From NCBI GenBank assembly GCA_038212015.1, contig JBBQUY010000081.1, positions 1 to 14,303 of the forward strand: DNA of 14,303 nucleotides. The letters are read 5' to 3'. This document shows, piece by piece, positions 5,172 through 11,639 of the stretch. This DNA comes from JAGQUL01 sp038212015 (lineage in GTDB: Bacteria; Actinomycetota; Thermoleophilia; Gaiellales; SKUG01). The notes under the pieces were generated by a model. The model ran no database searches and was not told the origin of the DNA. It saw only the letters and a list, made by a program, of their open reading frames with translations. Made by a program: the position numbers and the translations under genes. Within the stretch, counting starts at the first letter, position 1. Every line of letters begins with the position of its first letter.

Positions 5172-6699
5172 GCCTGAGCACGATGAGCTGTGCGGCCCAC
5201 TCGGTCGTGATCGACAGTCCGGCAGAACGACTCTCCGACGGGTCGACGCCGAACGGCTGCCAGCGGCCGAACGCGCCCACATTGCCGCCGCCGCCGGCAA
5301 TGTCCCACATCGGATTCATGCCGTTGTTGTCCGCGAATGTGACGGTGTCACGGGTGCCGTAGATGGCGAGCAGGAAGGAGTTGGCATCCGCGATCGCGAT
5401 TGGTCCTGCCGCGGCGGTCATCGACTCGCCGCTCGCGCCGACGTGCGCTGACACCGGCGTCGTGTGGTCCACTGCGCTGAATGCCTGTACCCCGATCGTC
5501 GCGCGATCGCTGACGTTCCACTGCCACGTGTATCCAGCAGGCTCGGCCGCAGTGAGCGTCTTGCGATACGTCGCCGTGGCGACGCGGTTGAGCTCGTCCT
5601 GACGGCGGATGAGGGTCCAGCCGGCCGGAACGCTTGTGAAAACCACGTCGGTCCCGTCACGCACCACGACCTGCGCGACGAGGACGTCGCCCTCGAATGC
5701 ATTGGGTGGGCGTACCACGGTGAGCTGGGTGGCATTGGCAACCGTCGACGCGGTGGTGCCGCCTTCGTTGCCGACGGCGTCGATGATGATGGCCGTCTGC
5801 GTGCTCGTCAGGGTTGCGGTTCCGTGGACGTTGGAGACGGCCACGCGTACGCGTAGCGTTCGACCGCCGTCGGTGCCGGTCACGACGTACGTCGAACTCG
5901 TCTGCCCGGCGATGTCGATGCACGTACCTCCGCCGGTGCCACAGCGGATCCACTGGTAGGTGTACGACCCGGCGGGAGTTCCCATGTTCCAGCCCGTGGG
6001 GTTGGCGGTGAGGGTCTGGCCGATCGCCGCAGTTCCAGCAACGGTGACGGCGCCGGCAACGGGGGGCGCGCCAGGACCCGGATCAGGAGCGATGACCTCG
6101 AACGTCACGCCGGCGGAGTAGGCCTGTGCAAGCTGGTTGTTCGCGGCGCGCATGCCGAATCGCAGTCGCACCTCGCCCGTGGAGTCGCTTCCCGCGACAC
6201 GAGCACCGGGATCGCCCGCCGTTGCGGGGATACCGTTCCAGTACGCCGCGTCGGTCGCCGCGCACGTGGCGTCGGGAGCCCAGTCGGACGTCGTTGTGGC
6301 GCCGACCGTGCGAAGGCAGGCACCGAACGCGCCGCTGCCGACTGTCCAGTCGTTCGTGCCCTGGTCGTAGTCGGGTATCGACGATCCGGCGGACGTCATC
6401 GCGACACCAGCGCCGTCGGTCTGGAACATGCGCAGCCTCGCGGTGGGCGCGTTGGTGCTCCAGGTGAGGTGACAGTCACCAGTGCCGACGATCGTGGTTC
6501 CTGCGGAAATCGTGCCGAACGACGTCGTCCCTGCGACTCCGGAGTTGCATCCTCCGGTTCCGAACGTAACTGCCACGAGGACGTCGGCGCCGACAGTTGA
6601 ACTGGAGGTCGCGCCGGTTGCCCGGTCGCCCATCGCGAGGAGGGTCGCGACGACGAGCAGGAACGAGAAGAGGGTCCGGATGCGAGGGGGGCGCGGCAT
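5161..6699 (-). CDS. Secreted multidomain protein with Ig-like domain
   Basis: The 512-residue exoprotein has a signal peptide: basic MPRPPRIR, a hydrophobic core at 9-22 and likely cleavage near ATGA at 27-30. Residues 31-205 form a Gly/Thr/Ser-rich domain with paired cysteines (Cys51, Cys76, Cys128, Cys146). The linker APDPGPGAPP at 204-213 leads to an Ig-like domain at about 214-306 containing GTAAIGQTLTANPTGW, YTYQWIRC and TLRVRVAVSN, a module common in Thermoleophilia surface proteins. Residues 313-512 form a beta-rich domain of the kind found in actinobacterial exoproteins and phage-like surface proteins (EGDVLVAQVVVR, VPAGWTLIRR, TATYRKTLTAAEP, WAAQLIVLRP). No catalytic motif is visible; adhesion or sugar binding is possible but unproven. 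The start ATG 6699 has only AAGGA three bases upstream, which is short spacing. The transpeptidase gene ends 92 bases upstream on the same strand. Confidence 0.8.
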   Translation of the reverse strand: MPRPPRIRTLFSFLLVVATLLAMGDRATGATSSSTVGADVLVAVTFGTGGCNSGVAGTTSFGTISAGTTIVGTGDCHLTWSTNAPTARLRMFQTDGAGVAMTSAGSSIPDYDQGTNDWTVGSGAFGACLRTVGATTTSDWAPDATCAATDAAYWNGIPATAGDPGARVAGSDSTGEVRLRFGMRAANNQLAQAYSAGVTFEVIAPDPGPGAPPVAGAVTVAGTAAIGQTLTANPTGWNMGTPAGSYTYQWIRCGTGGGTCIDIAGQTSSTYVVTGTDGGRTLRVRVAVSNVHGTATLTSTQTAIIIDAVGNEGGTTASTVANATQLTVVRPPNAFEGDVLVAQVVVRDGTDVVFTSVPAGWTLIRRQDELNRVATATYRKTLTAAEPAGYTWQWNVSDRATIGVQAFSAVDHTTPVSAHVGASGESMTAAAGPIAIADANSFLLAIYGTRDTVTFADNNGMNPMWDIAGGGGNVGAFGRWQPFGVDPSESRSAGLSITTEWAAQLIVLRPRP

Positions 6700-6759
6700 C
6701 AGTCCTTGATCGGCCGAACATCCGTTGGTTCCGACTCGATCTCGGCTGATCGAAGCCGT

Positions 6760-6769
6760 AACCTACTGT
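6760..6769 (-). promoter_or_regulatory. Possible promoter -10 for the exoprotein gene
   Basis: On the minus strand an unusually AT-rich patch reads TACAGTAGGTT. TAGGTT (6765-6760) or TACAGT (6769-6764) would fit a TANNNT -10 about 60 bases before the ATG at 6699. No good -35 is visible. It lies in the 92-base gap after the transpeptidase stop. Confidence 0.25.
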
Positions 6770-6791
6770 AATCGGATCTTCGGGTGTCGCC

Positions 6792-8096
6792 TCAGGACTC
6801 CGTGGCCCAGCGAGCGGGGTCGACGCCCGTCAGCTCGGGCAGGTCGGCCGATGCAGCAGCCGCGCGACCGATCGAGGTGGCCGTGGAGCCCGGCCCCTCG
6901 TAGACGTACACGGGCGTTCCCACCGGCGATCGTCGGTAGAGCGTCGCGGCAATCCACATCGGCACGCGCACGCACCCCGCGCTCCCGGGGCTGGTGGGCA
7001 CGCTCGGATAGCCGTGGATCGCGAACGCGCCGCGAAACGCCATCGACTTGTAGAGCATGCTTCCGTACAGCGACGGGACCCAGTTGCCCTTCCACAGGAC
7101 GCTGTGGCGACCGACCGGCGTGTTCCCGCTGCGGCCCGTGGACACGTGGATGATCATCGTCGGCTTGCCGTTGCGCACCTGCATGAGGATCTGTCGACCC
7201 TTGTCGATCTCGATGTGTAATCCGGCGCGGCGATAGCGTGGCGCCACGGCGTTCCTGGTCAGTCGCGTCCAGTCGCTGGCCTCGAACGTCGAGATTCGCG
7301 GGCGTCCATAGGCCTTGTGGAACGCGATGACCGACTCGCCCATCCGCGAGTCGAACCCGGAACCGCCCGGAACGTGAAAACCGCGGAATCGAAGCGCGGC
7401 ACGCAGCGACTTGTTCCACATCCGGCTCGAACCGGACCCCACGCGCGCGCCCCGCACGACGAACGTCAACGGCGCTGCACTCGTCCCGGCGAAACCGCCG
7501 CGTGCCGGCAGGACCAGCTTGGCGTTGAATCGCCCGACGCCCCTGGTGGGAAGCAGCGCCGTCACGACGCCATTGCGGATCGTCGCCCGAACCGACCCGG
7601 CGCCTCGATGATCGATCGACAGGTCGATGCGCACGCGCCCGTTCGGATAGGTCGCGGGAGCGACGCGCCACGTCGCGCGCGTGCCGAGGAACGGGTAGAC
7701 CATCCCGCGAGTCCGCGTCACCGACAGGATCCTGGGAGCCACGGTGACTGCGAGCTCGGCGCTCGAGCCGCCGGCGTTCGACAGCTGGGTTGCGCGAACT
7801 GCGCCGCTGGCCTGCGGATTGAACGTCACGCGCCACGTGCCTGCGGCATCGGTCGCGGCAAGCTGGCCGACCTTGGTCCAGACACCGTCGAGCTGCTGCT
7901 CGAGCTGGACGAGCTCACCCGCAGCGACGGGGGACACGGTGCCGGTCGCGACGACGGAATCACCCGCGAGCACGCTGGAGGGTGCCATTTCGCTGATCGC
8001 AGGTACCGCGATCGCACTGGCAGGCACGAACGTCGCGGCAGCGACGACGAGCAGCAGGACGCGAACGAGGAGGTGGGGCGTGGGGCGGTAGCGCAT
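6792..8096 (-). CDS. Secreted L,D-transpeptidase (YkuD) with Ig-like and peptidoglycan-binding regions
   Basis: Cell-wall enzyme expected to form 3-3 peptidoglycan cross-links through a catalytic cysteine outside the membrane. The 434-residue product has a signal peptide (basic MRYRPTPHLLVR, hydrophobic 11-30, likely cleavage after ASA or AVPA). One or two beta-sandwich domains follow at about 31-118 (SSVLAGDSVVATGTVSPVAAG, GTWRVTFNPQASG) and 120-215. A peptidoglycan-binding-like helical segment lies at about 223-278 (LRAALRFRGFHVPG, FDSRMGESVIAFHKAYG). The YkuD domain is at about 292-400: LHIEIDKGRQILMQV, VSTGRSGNTPVG, then FAIHGYPSVP and SPGSAGCVRVP carrying His361, Cys375 and Arg377. All catalytic residues are present. 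The start ATG 8096 has AAGGAA four bases upstream. It lies 27 bases after the phosphofructokinase stop on the same strand, so the two are probably co-transcribed, an unusual pairing. Confidence 0.9.
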   Translation of the reverse strand: MRYRPTPHLLVRVLLLVVAAATFVPASAIAVPAISEMAPSSVLAGDSVVATGTVSPVAAGELVQLEQQLDGVWTKVGQLAATDAAGTWRVTFNPQASGAVRATQLSNAGGSSAELAVTVAPRILSVTRTRGMVYPFLGTRATWRVAPATYPNGRVRIDLSIDHRGAGSVRATIRNGVVTALLPTRGVGRFNAKLVLPARGGFAGTSAAPLTFVVRGARVGSGSSRMWNKSLRAALRFRGFHVPGGSGFDSRMGESVIAFHKAYGRPRISTFEASDWTRLTRNAVAPRYRRAGLHIEIDKGRQILMQVRNGKPTMIIHVSTGRSGNTPVGRHSVLWKGNWVPSLYGSMLYKSMAFRGAFAIHGYPSVPTSPGSAGCVRVPMWIAATLYRRSPVGTPVYVYEGPGSTATSIGRAAAASADLPELTGVDPARWATES

Positions 8097-8100
8097 GATC

Positions 8101-8106
8101 TTCCTT
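8101..8106 (-). promoter_or_regulatory. Ribosome binding site of the L,D-transpeptidase gene
   Basis: Minus-strand AAGGAA, within GAAGGAAG, lies 4 bases before ATG 8096 and decides that start. It contrasts with the TAGGAT-type start of the upstream phosphofructokinase gene and fits translation from an internal position in a shared transcript. Confidence 0.55.
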
Positions 8107-8123
8107 CAGTGTCTTGCTGGTGC

Positions 8124-9164
8124 TCAACCCATGAACGAACGGACGAACTCGAAGACATCCTCGGGAATCACGCGAGCGTCTCCCTCCGTCTTCTCGAGCG
8201 GAACCGGCAGGACCTCTCGCCCGACCTGCGCGACCAGCTGTCCGTAGTTGCCGTCGTGGACGAGATCCGCCGCGAGGAATCCGAAGCGCGATGCGAGCGC
8301 GCGGTCGCGCGCAGTCGGCGGTCCGCCGCGCTGCACGTGCCCGAGGATCGTCACGCGCGTCTCGAACCCCGTGAGCTTCTCGACGGCGTGCGCGACGTGA
8401 TTGGAAACCCCGCCCAGGCGGGGGAACCCGTATGCATCGAGCTCGTGCTCGACGTTCACGTCGTCGAACAGGCCGCTCGTCGAGCGGAGGCTGTAGCCCT
8501 CGCCGACCACGATGAGCGAGCTGTCGCGACCCTGGCCATGGCGCCGCGTGATGATCTCCGCTGCTTCCTCGACCGACATGTCCATTTCCGGCAGCAGGAT
8601 CACGTCTGCGCCACCCGCGATGCCCGCGTACATCGCCAGCCAGCCGGCGGTTCGCCCCATGACCTCGCAGACCATCACGCGGTCGTGGCTCTCCGCGGTG
8701 GTGGCGAGACGATCGAGCGCTTCCGTCGCGATCGCCAGAGCGCTGTCGAAACCGACCGTGAGCTCCGTGCCGGGCAGGTCGTTGTCGATCGTCTTGGGGA
8801 CGCCGACGACGTTCAGTCCATGGTCGCGATGCATGCACAGCGCGCCCTTCATGGTGCCTTCGCCGCCGATCACGATGAGCGCATCGACATCGTGCTTCCT
8901 GAGCGTCGCCATTGCACGTTCGGGGCGATCACCGCCGTGCGCGGGATTGTCGCCGCTCGAGCGCAGGATCGTGCCGCCCTCGCGCATGATGCCGCGAATG
9001 ACGTCGCGACCGAGCGGCATCGAGTCGTCTTCGATGACGCCGCGCCAGCCGTACTTGAAACCGACGAGCTCGTGCCCGTGGTCCCAGCTGCGGCGGGCGA
9101 CGGAGGAGATGACGGCGTTGAGGCCTGGGCAGTCGCCGCCGCCCGTGAGTATTCCGATCTTCAT
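8124..9164 (-). CDS. pfkA: 6-phosphofructokinase
   Basis: Phosphorylates fructose 6-phosphate to fructose 1,6-bisphosphate, the committed glycolytic step, in the cytoplasm. The 346-residue product has GILTGGGDCPGLNAVI at 4-19, GGEGT at 100-104, the active-site PKTIDND at 123-129 with catalytic Asp127, VMGRTAGWLA at 168-177 and the substrate-binding LGHVQRGGPPTARDR. The donor signature is mixed. A glycine follows GGE, where pyrophosphate enzymes have Asp, which favours ATP. Lys124 stands where E. coli-type ATP enzymes have Gly. That Gly/Lys combination is known from actinobacterial ATP-using enzymes, so ATP is the likelier donor. The start ATG 9164 is preceded by TAGGAT and six bases, with no Shine-Dalgarno. 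It is divergent from the SseB-like gene and 27 bases upstream of the L,D-transpeptidase gene. Confidence 0.95.
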   Translation of the reverse strand: MKIGILTGGGDCPGLNAVISSVARRSWDHGHELVGFKYGWRGVIEDDSMPLGRDVIRGIMREGGTILRSSGDNPAHGGDRPERAMATLRKHDVDALIVIGGEGTMKGALCMHRDHGLNVVGVPKTIDNDLPGTELTVGFDSALAIATEALDRLATTAESHDRVMVCEVMGRTAGWLAMYAGIAGGADVILLPEMDMSVEEAAEIITRRHGQGRDSSLIVVGEGYSLRSTSGLFDDVNVEHELDAYGFPRLGGVSNHVAHAVEKLTGFETRVTILGHVQRGGPPTARDRALASRFGFLAADLVHDGNYGQLVAQVGREVLPVPLEKTEGDARVIPEDVFEFVRSFMG

Positions 9165-9170
9165 TCGTGC

Positions 9171-9176
9171 ATCCTA
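9171..9176 (-). promoter_or_regulatory. TAGGAT box before pfkA: candidate leaderless -10 element
   Basis: On the minus strand TAGGAT is followed by six bases and then ATG 9164, the same spacing as before cdd. It lies in the 97-base divergent region, where no purine-rich Shine-Dalgarno is seen for pfkA. A leaderless start on the ATG is the simplest reading. No -35 hexamer is obvious 16-18 bases upstream. Confidence 0.5.
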
Positions 9177-9212
9177 TGCGTGTGCGCGGTCGCGCCGGGC
9201 GCGGGGCTGCGC

Positions 9213-9249
9213 GAGCGTGCCTGAGCGTGCCGACGTCGGGTGAACGTGC
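9213..9249. repeat. Three GARCGTGC direct repeats in the pfkA/SseB divergent region
   Basis: GAGCGTGC occurs at 9213-9220 and 9223-9230, and GAACGTGC at 9242-9249. The starts are 10 and 19 bases apart, close to one and two helical turns. The last copy abuts the GAGGAT box of the SseB-like gene, a reasonable place for a repressor or activator site. CGTGC is a common word here, so chance is possible. Confidence 0.3.
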
Positions 9250-9255
9250 GAGGAT
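9250..9255 (+). promoter_or_regulatory. GAGGAT box before the SseB-like gene
   Basis: GAGGAT is followed by six bases and GTG 9262, the geometry of the TAGGAT boxes elsewhere but with G for the first T. It could be a degenerate leaderless -10 element or, equally, a GAGGA Shine-Dalgarno. The spacing favours GTG 9262 over GTG 9259. Confidence 0.35.
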
Positions 9256-9261
9256 GCCGTG

Positions 9262-10215
9262 GTGCGGACCGATGCAGACCATCCGGACGACGACGACGAT
9301 TCCTCCGGCGAGTGGCCGGAAGCCGACGCCGATCCCGCCAGTGACGACGAATCGTCCTCGGAAGAGGGCGAGTTCAGCCTGCCCACGCACGTGTTCTTCG
9401 AGAATGAAGGGCTGATTCGAGCGCTGAACGATCCGCGTCGTGGCGAGAACGATCCCGAACTCGCGAAGCGACTGTTCTCGGCCCTGCTCGAGGCGACGCT
9501 CATCGCGCTCGTGCCGGAAGACCAGCAGCTCGGCGACTCCGAAGGATCCGGCGAGATCACGCTCGATGGCGAGCTCGAACTGAGCTTTGTGCTCGTTCGC
9601 CATCCCGACGTCGAAGGCGACATCGTCCCGATGTTCACCGACGAGGGATCGCTCGGCTCGTTCATGCCGGAGGGTGGGCGCTACGTGGCGCTCGCCGTAC
9701 GGGACCTGTTCCCGCTGCTCGGTTCGGGTCACGACGGCCCGCCCAACATCGTCATCAATCCCGGTGGCGACGAAGCGCTGCTGCTGACGCCCCGCATGGT
9801 GCAGGACCTGATCGATTCCGCACGCGGCTACGGGACCGAGGTGATCGACGAAGGCGTCGAGGTCATCGTCAGTCCAGCCGAGGAAGAGCTTCCCGAGGAT
9901 GCACAGACGGCGGTCGCGACGCTGCTGTCCGAACACGAATCCGTGACGCAGTGCACGCAGCTGCAGTGGTTCATGCCGGACCGACACGAGGAGCCGTCGC
10001 TCGTGCTCGCAGTCGAGCTGGATCCCGAATTGGAAGGCGACACGCGTCGCTTCGCGCTCGCGTCGATCTGGCGGGACCTGTCACCGGTGCTGCGAACGCT
10101 CGATCGCCAGGTCGAGATGGTCGACCTCGCCGGACAGCGCGAACGGCTCGAGCCGACCGTGCGCTCGCTCGTGCCGTTCTACGTTCGGCCGCTCGACGAG
10201 GTCGACGAGAGCTAG
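9262..10215 (+). CDS. SseB-like protein (SseB N-terminal and C-terminal domains)
   Basis: The 317-residue soluble protein resembles the SseB family, whose founding member affects serine sensitivity in E. coli; the biochemical role is not established. Residues 1-38 are very acidic and low in complexity (DDDDDSSGEW, SDDESSSEEGE). Residues 46-185 fit the N-terminal SseB domain: LIRALNDPRRGENDPELAKR, LFSALLEATLIALVPEDQQL, the FTDEGSLGSF strip at 125-134, then IVINPGGDEALLLTP at 163-177. Residues 200-310 fit the C-terminal domain: VIVSPAEEELPEDAQTAVAT, SLVLAVELDPE and the ending VPFYVRPL. No signal peptide or membrane segment is seen. GTG 9262 is chosen for spacing from GAGGAT; GTG 9259 adds one residue. 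It is divergent from pfkA. Its TAG stop shares a CTAG palindrome with the stop of the facing gene. Confidence 0.75.
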   Translation: MRTDADHPDDDDDSSGEWPEADADPASDDESSSEEGEFSLPTHVFFENEGLIRALNDPRRGENDPELAKRLFSALLEATLIALVPEDQQLGDSEGSGEITLDGELELSFVLVRHPDVEGDIVPMFTDEGSLGSFMPEGGRYVALAVRDLFPLLGSGHDGPPNIVINPGGDEALLLTPRMVQDLIDSARGYGTEVIDEGVEVIVSPAEEELPEDAQTAVATLLSEHESVTQCTQLQWFMPDRHEEPSLVLAVELDPELEGDTRRFALASIWRDLSPVLRTLDRQVEMVDLAGQRERLEPTVRSLVPFYVRPLDEVDES

Positions 10216-10631
10216 CCGGCGGCGAGGCGAGCGCTGCGCGCGGCAGGTCGTGAGGTGTTCTTCGTGCCGAACCTGCGCGACTTCGAGGGCTGCGACGCGC
10301 GCACGACGTGGAAGCGAAGGTGACGGCCGAGTTCGCGCGCCCAGATGTGGTCGCCTCGCCACGACGCACGAGCCCGCAGGACCAGCGCGACCTCGAGCGC
10401 CTCGCGACCACCGGTGATTCGGACTCCGTCGTCTCCGGATTCGCAGGTGATCGTCGCGAAGTCGCAGCCACTCGACATCGCGTGGAGCGCGCGCGACGTG
10501 TGACGAACCAGGACTGCGTCAGGCGGAACGCGTACCGCGCTGGCGGTGAGCATGCGCTCGAGCTGGTCGAGGCTGACGACGGTCGACGTGTCCTGCCGTG
10601 CGGGCGTGGTGGATGTTCGTCGTGCCTTCAT
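10212..10631 (-). CDS. Small hypothetical protein
   Basis: The 139-residue product is not recognised. The N-terminus is Lys/Arg/Thr-rich (MKARRTSTTPARQD). The middle (about 20-105) has mixed helix and strand character: VSLDQLERMLTASAVRVPPD, FATITCESGDDGVRITGG, EALEVALVLRARASW and HLRFHVVRAS. The C-terminal 30 residues are basic and Ser/Arg-rich (SKSRRFGTKN, SARLAAG). It has no signal peptide and no membrane helix. The start ATG 10631 is decided by a strong Shine-Dalgarno, AGGAGGG, six bases upstream; the frame extends to 10664 but without such a site. It follows the metalloprotease gene by 108 bases on the same strand and ends tail to tail on the SseB-like gene. Codon use is GC-rich, as in its neighbours. 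The strong ribosome site is the best evidence that it is real. Confidence 0.6.
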   Translation of the reverse strand: MKARRTSTTPARQDTSTVVSLDQLERMLTASAVRVPPDAVLVRHTSRALHAMSSGCDFATITCESGDDGVRITGGREALEVALVLRARASWRGDHIWARELGRHLRFHVVRASQPSKSRRFGTKNTSRPAARSARLAAG

Positions 10632-10637
10632 GATCTG

Positions 10638-10644
10638 CCCTCCT
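10638..10644 (-). promoter_or_regulatory. Strong Shine-Dalgarno of the small hypothetical gene
   Basis: Minus-strand AGGAGGG lies six bases before ATG 10631. It is the best match to the anti-Shine-Dalgarno sequence seen in the window and fixes the start of an otherwise unrecognised gene. It shows that this organism uses led as well as apparently leaderless starts. Confidence 0.65.
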
Positions 10645-10711
10645 CGATCGTCCAGGAGCAACATCGACTTCGGCGCTTGTCGGCCACAGGGCCGATTCGG
10701 GGTGTCCGTCG

Positions 10712-10741
10712 CCCCGTGTGGGGAAGGCGCGCCTCGCCTTC
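10712..10741 (-). terminator. Stem-loops at the end of the metalloprotease gene
   Basis: On the minus strand a perfect 7-base stem, GAAGGCG-AGGCG-CGCCTTC (10741-10723), begins within the TGA stop. CCCC-ACAC-GGGG (10723-10712) follows directly. The position is right for a terminator but there is no T-run, so it may be a T-less actinobacterial-type terminator or an mRNA-stabilising hairpin. Confidence 0.4.
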
Positions 10742-11474
10742 AGGAGGATGGCCGATAGTGCAATCGCAGGAGTCGCTCGAACGTTGCATCGCTCACCAGT
10801 CGAGGCACGCCGTACCCGGTCCGACTTGCGGGCGCACCCAGCGCGTACATGGCGAATTGGTCTGCAAATACTTCGGGTGGCGGGACGCAGCCATTTCGAT
10901 AGGGGAAGCAGTCGCGCCATGCGGGAGACGATCGGAACGCGAGCTCGAACGCTCGACGCCCGGTCGCCGACAACCCCTCGTACTCGATGAGGTGCGCGAG
11001 TTCGTGGGCCACCAGGAAGCGTGACCTGGTGGTGGTGTCCAGGATCCCGTGGATGAACTCGAGTTCGTACGTGGCGGTGCGGGTGGTCCCGAGCTGCGTG
11101 AACGTCCCCACGGCGCAGGCGCTGTGCCCGCCGCACGAACTGTGATCGAGCGATCTCACGACCGTCCGCGCCTGAAGTCGCTCGAGCATCGCCTTCGGAA
11201 CCGGGCGCAGGCTCGCGACGGAGCGCAGGAACGCGAGACGCTCTCCTCGGGACAGGTCGAGCTTCCATCGTCCGCGCGGGACGATCTTCCGTGTCGGGCT
11301 CTTGTGAATGGACCGTGCAGCCGGGAAACCGGACGCGGCGGGCGAACCCCCGGCCGGTGTCTCGGCAGCTGGACCTGGGAGAGACACGGTCCATGCACGT
11401 GACGCCTCAGGTGACAGGGCGAGCATCCACCCTGCCAACACCGTCATCGCGATCACCGTCCACAGCCGCATCAT
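10740..11474 (-). CDS. Secreted HExxH zinc metalloprotease-like protein
   Basis: The 244-residue product has a signal peptide: MMRLW, hydrophobic residues 5-20 and likely cleavage after ASRA (24-27). A Pro/Gly/Ala-rich linker covers 30-55. The zinc motif is HELAH at 157-161 (Glu158 as general base), within FLVAHELAHLIEYEG. EVFADQFAMYALG follows at 201-213 and offers Glu201 or Asp205 as the third ligand. Four cysteines (Cys114, Cys120, Cys189, Cys196) sit in two close pairs that could form disulfides outside the cell. The family is not identified beyond the zinc-peptidase signature and the substrate is unknown. The frame extends upstream to 12809, but that part is antisense to the kinase gene. 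Three consecutive ATGs (11477, 11474, 11471) follow AAGGAG; the middle one has the best spacing. The gene is divergent from the histidine kinase. Confidence 0.75.
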   Translation of the reverse strand: MMRLWTVIAMTVLAGWMLALSPEASRAWTVSLPGPAAETPAGGSPAASGFPAARSIHKSPTRKIVPRGRWKLDLSRGERLAFLRSVASLRPVPKAMLERLQARTVVRSLDHSSCGGHSACAVGTFTQLGTTRTATYELEFIHGILDTTTRSRFLVAHELAHLIEYEGLSATGRRAFELAFRSSPAWRDCFPYRNGCVPPPEVFADQFAMYALGAPASRTGYGVPRLVSDATFERLLRLHYRPSS

Positions 11475-11480
11475 CATCCG

Positions 11481-11486
11481 CTCCTT
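11481..11486 (-). promoter_or_regulatory. Ribosome binding site before three tandem ATG codons
   Basis: Minus-strand AAGGAG lies 3, 6 and 9 bases before ATG 11477, 11474 and 11471. The middle ATG has the most typical spacing. The site rules out the much longer upstream frame as the real start of the metalloprotease. Confidence 0.6.
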
Positions 11487-11529
11487 CTTCGTTGGGATGA
11501 GGATCGACGGCGAACGCGCGCTGACGCAT

Positions 11530-11603
11530 CCCCGGAACGGGGGGAACTCGGTGTCCGCACGGGGTCGCACCCGCAGACCGTCGATCATTCCCCCGGATGG
11601 GGG
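11530..11603. promoter_or_regulatory. Two CCCCGGA/GGGG dyads in the protease/kinase divergent region
   Basis: The first site is CCCC-GGAAC-GGGG (11530-11542) and the second CCCCC-GGAT-GGGGG (11590-11603). Both carry CCCCGGA, 61 bases apart, near six helical turns. GGAAC is also repeated at 11534 and 11543. The region serves two divergent genes, so these are plausible operator sites. No clear -10 or -35 was found for either gene. Confidence 0.35.
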
Positions 11604-11639
11604 AGGGGTGCAGGCGATTGTGCCGCCGACAAGTTCCAC

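Noticed and set aside
7317..9224. Very long plus-strand open frame opposite the transpeptidase and pfkA genes
   Set aside because: It lies antisense to two clearly recognisable genes, its product is rich in Arg, His and Asp with no motif, and long antisense frames are expected in GC-rich DNA.
11534..11566. ECF-sigma-like promoter (GGAAC with a downstream GGTC)
   Set aside because: Neither GGAAC has a CGTC or GTT-like -10 at 16-17 bases; the best spacing is 15 with a mismatch.
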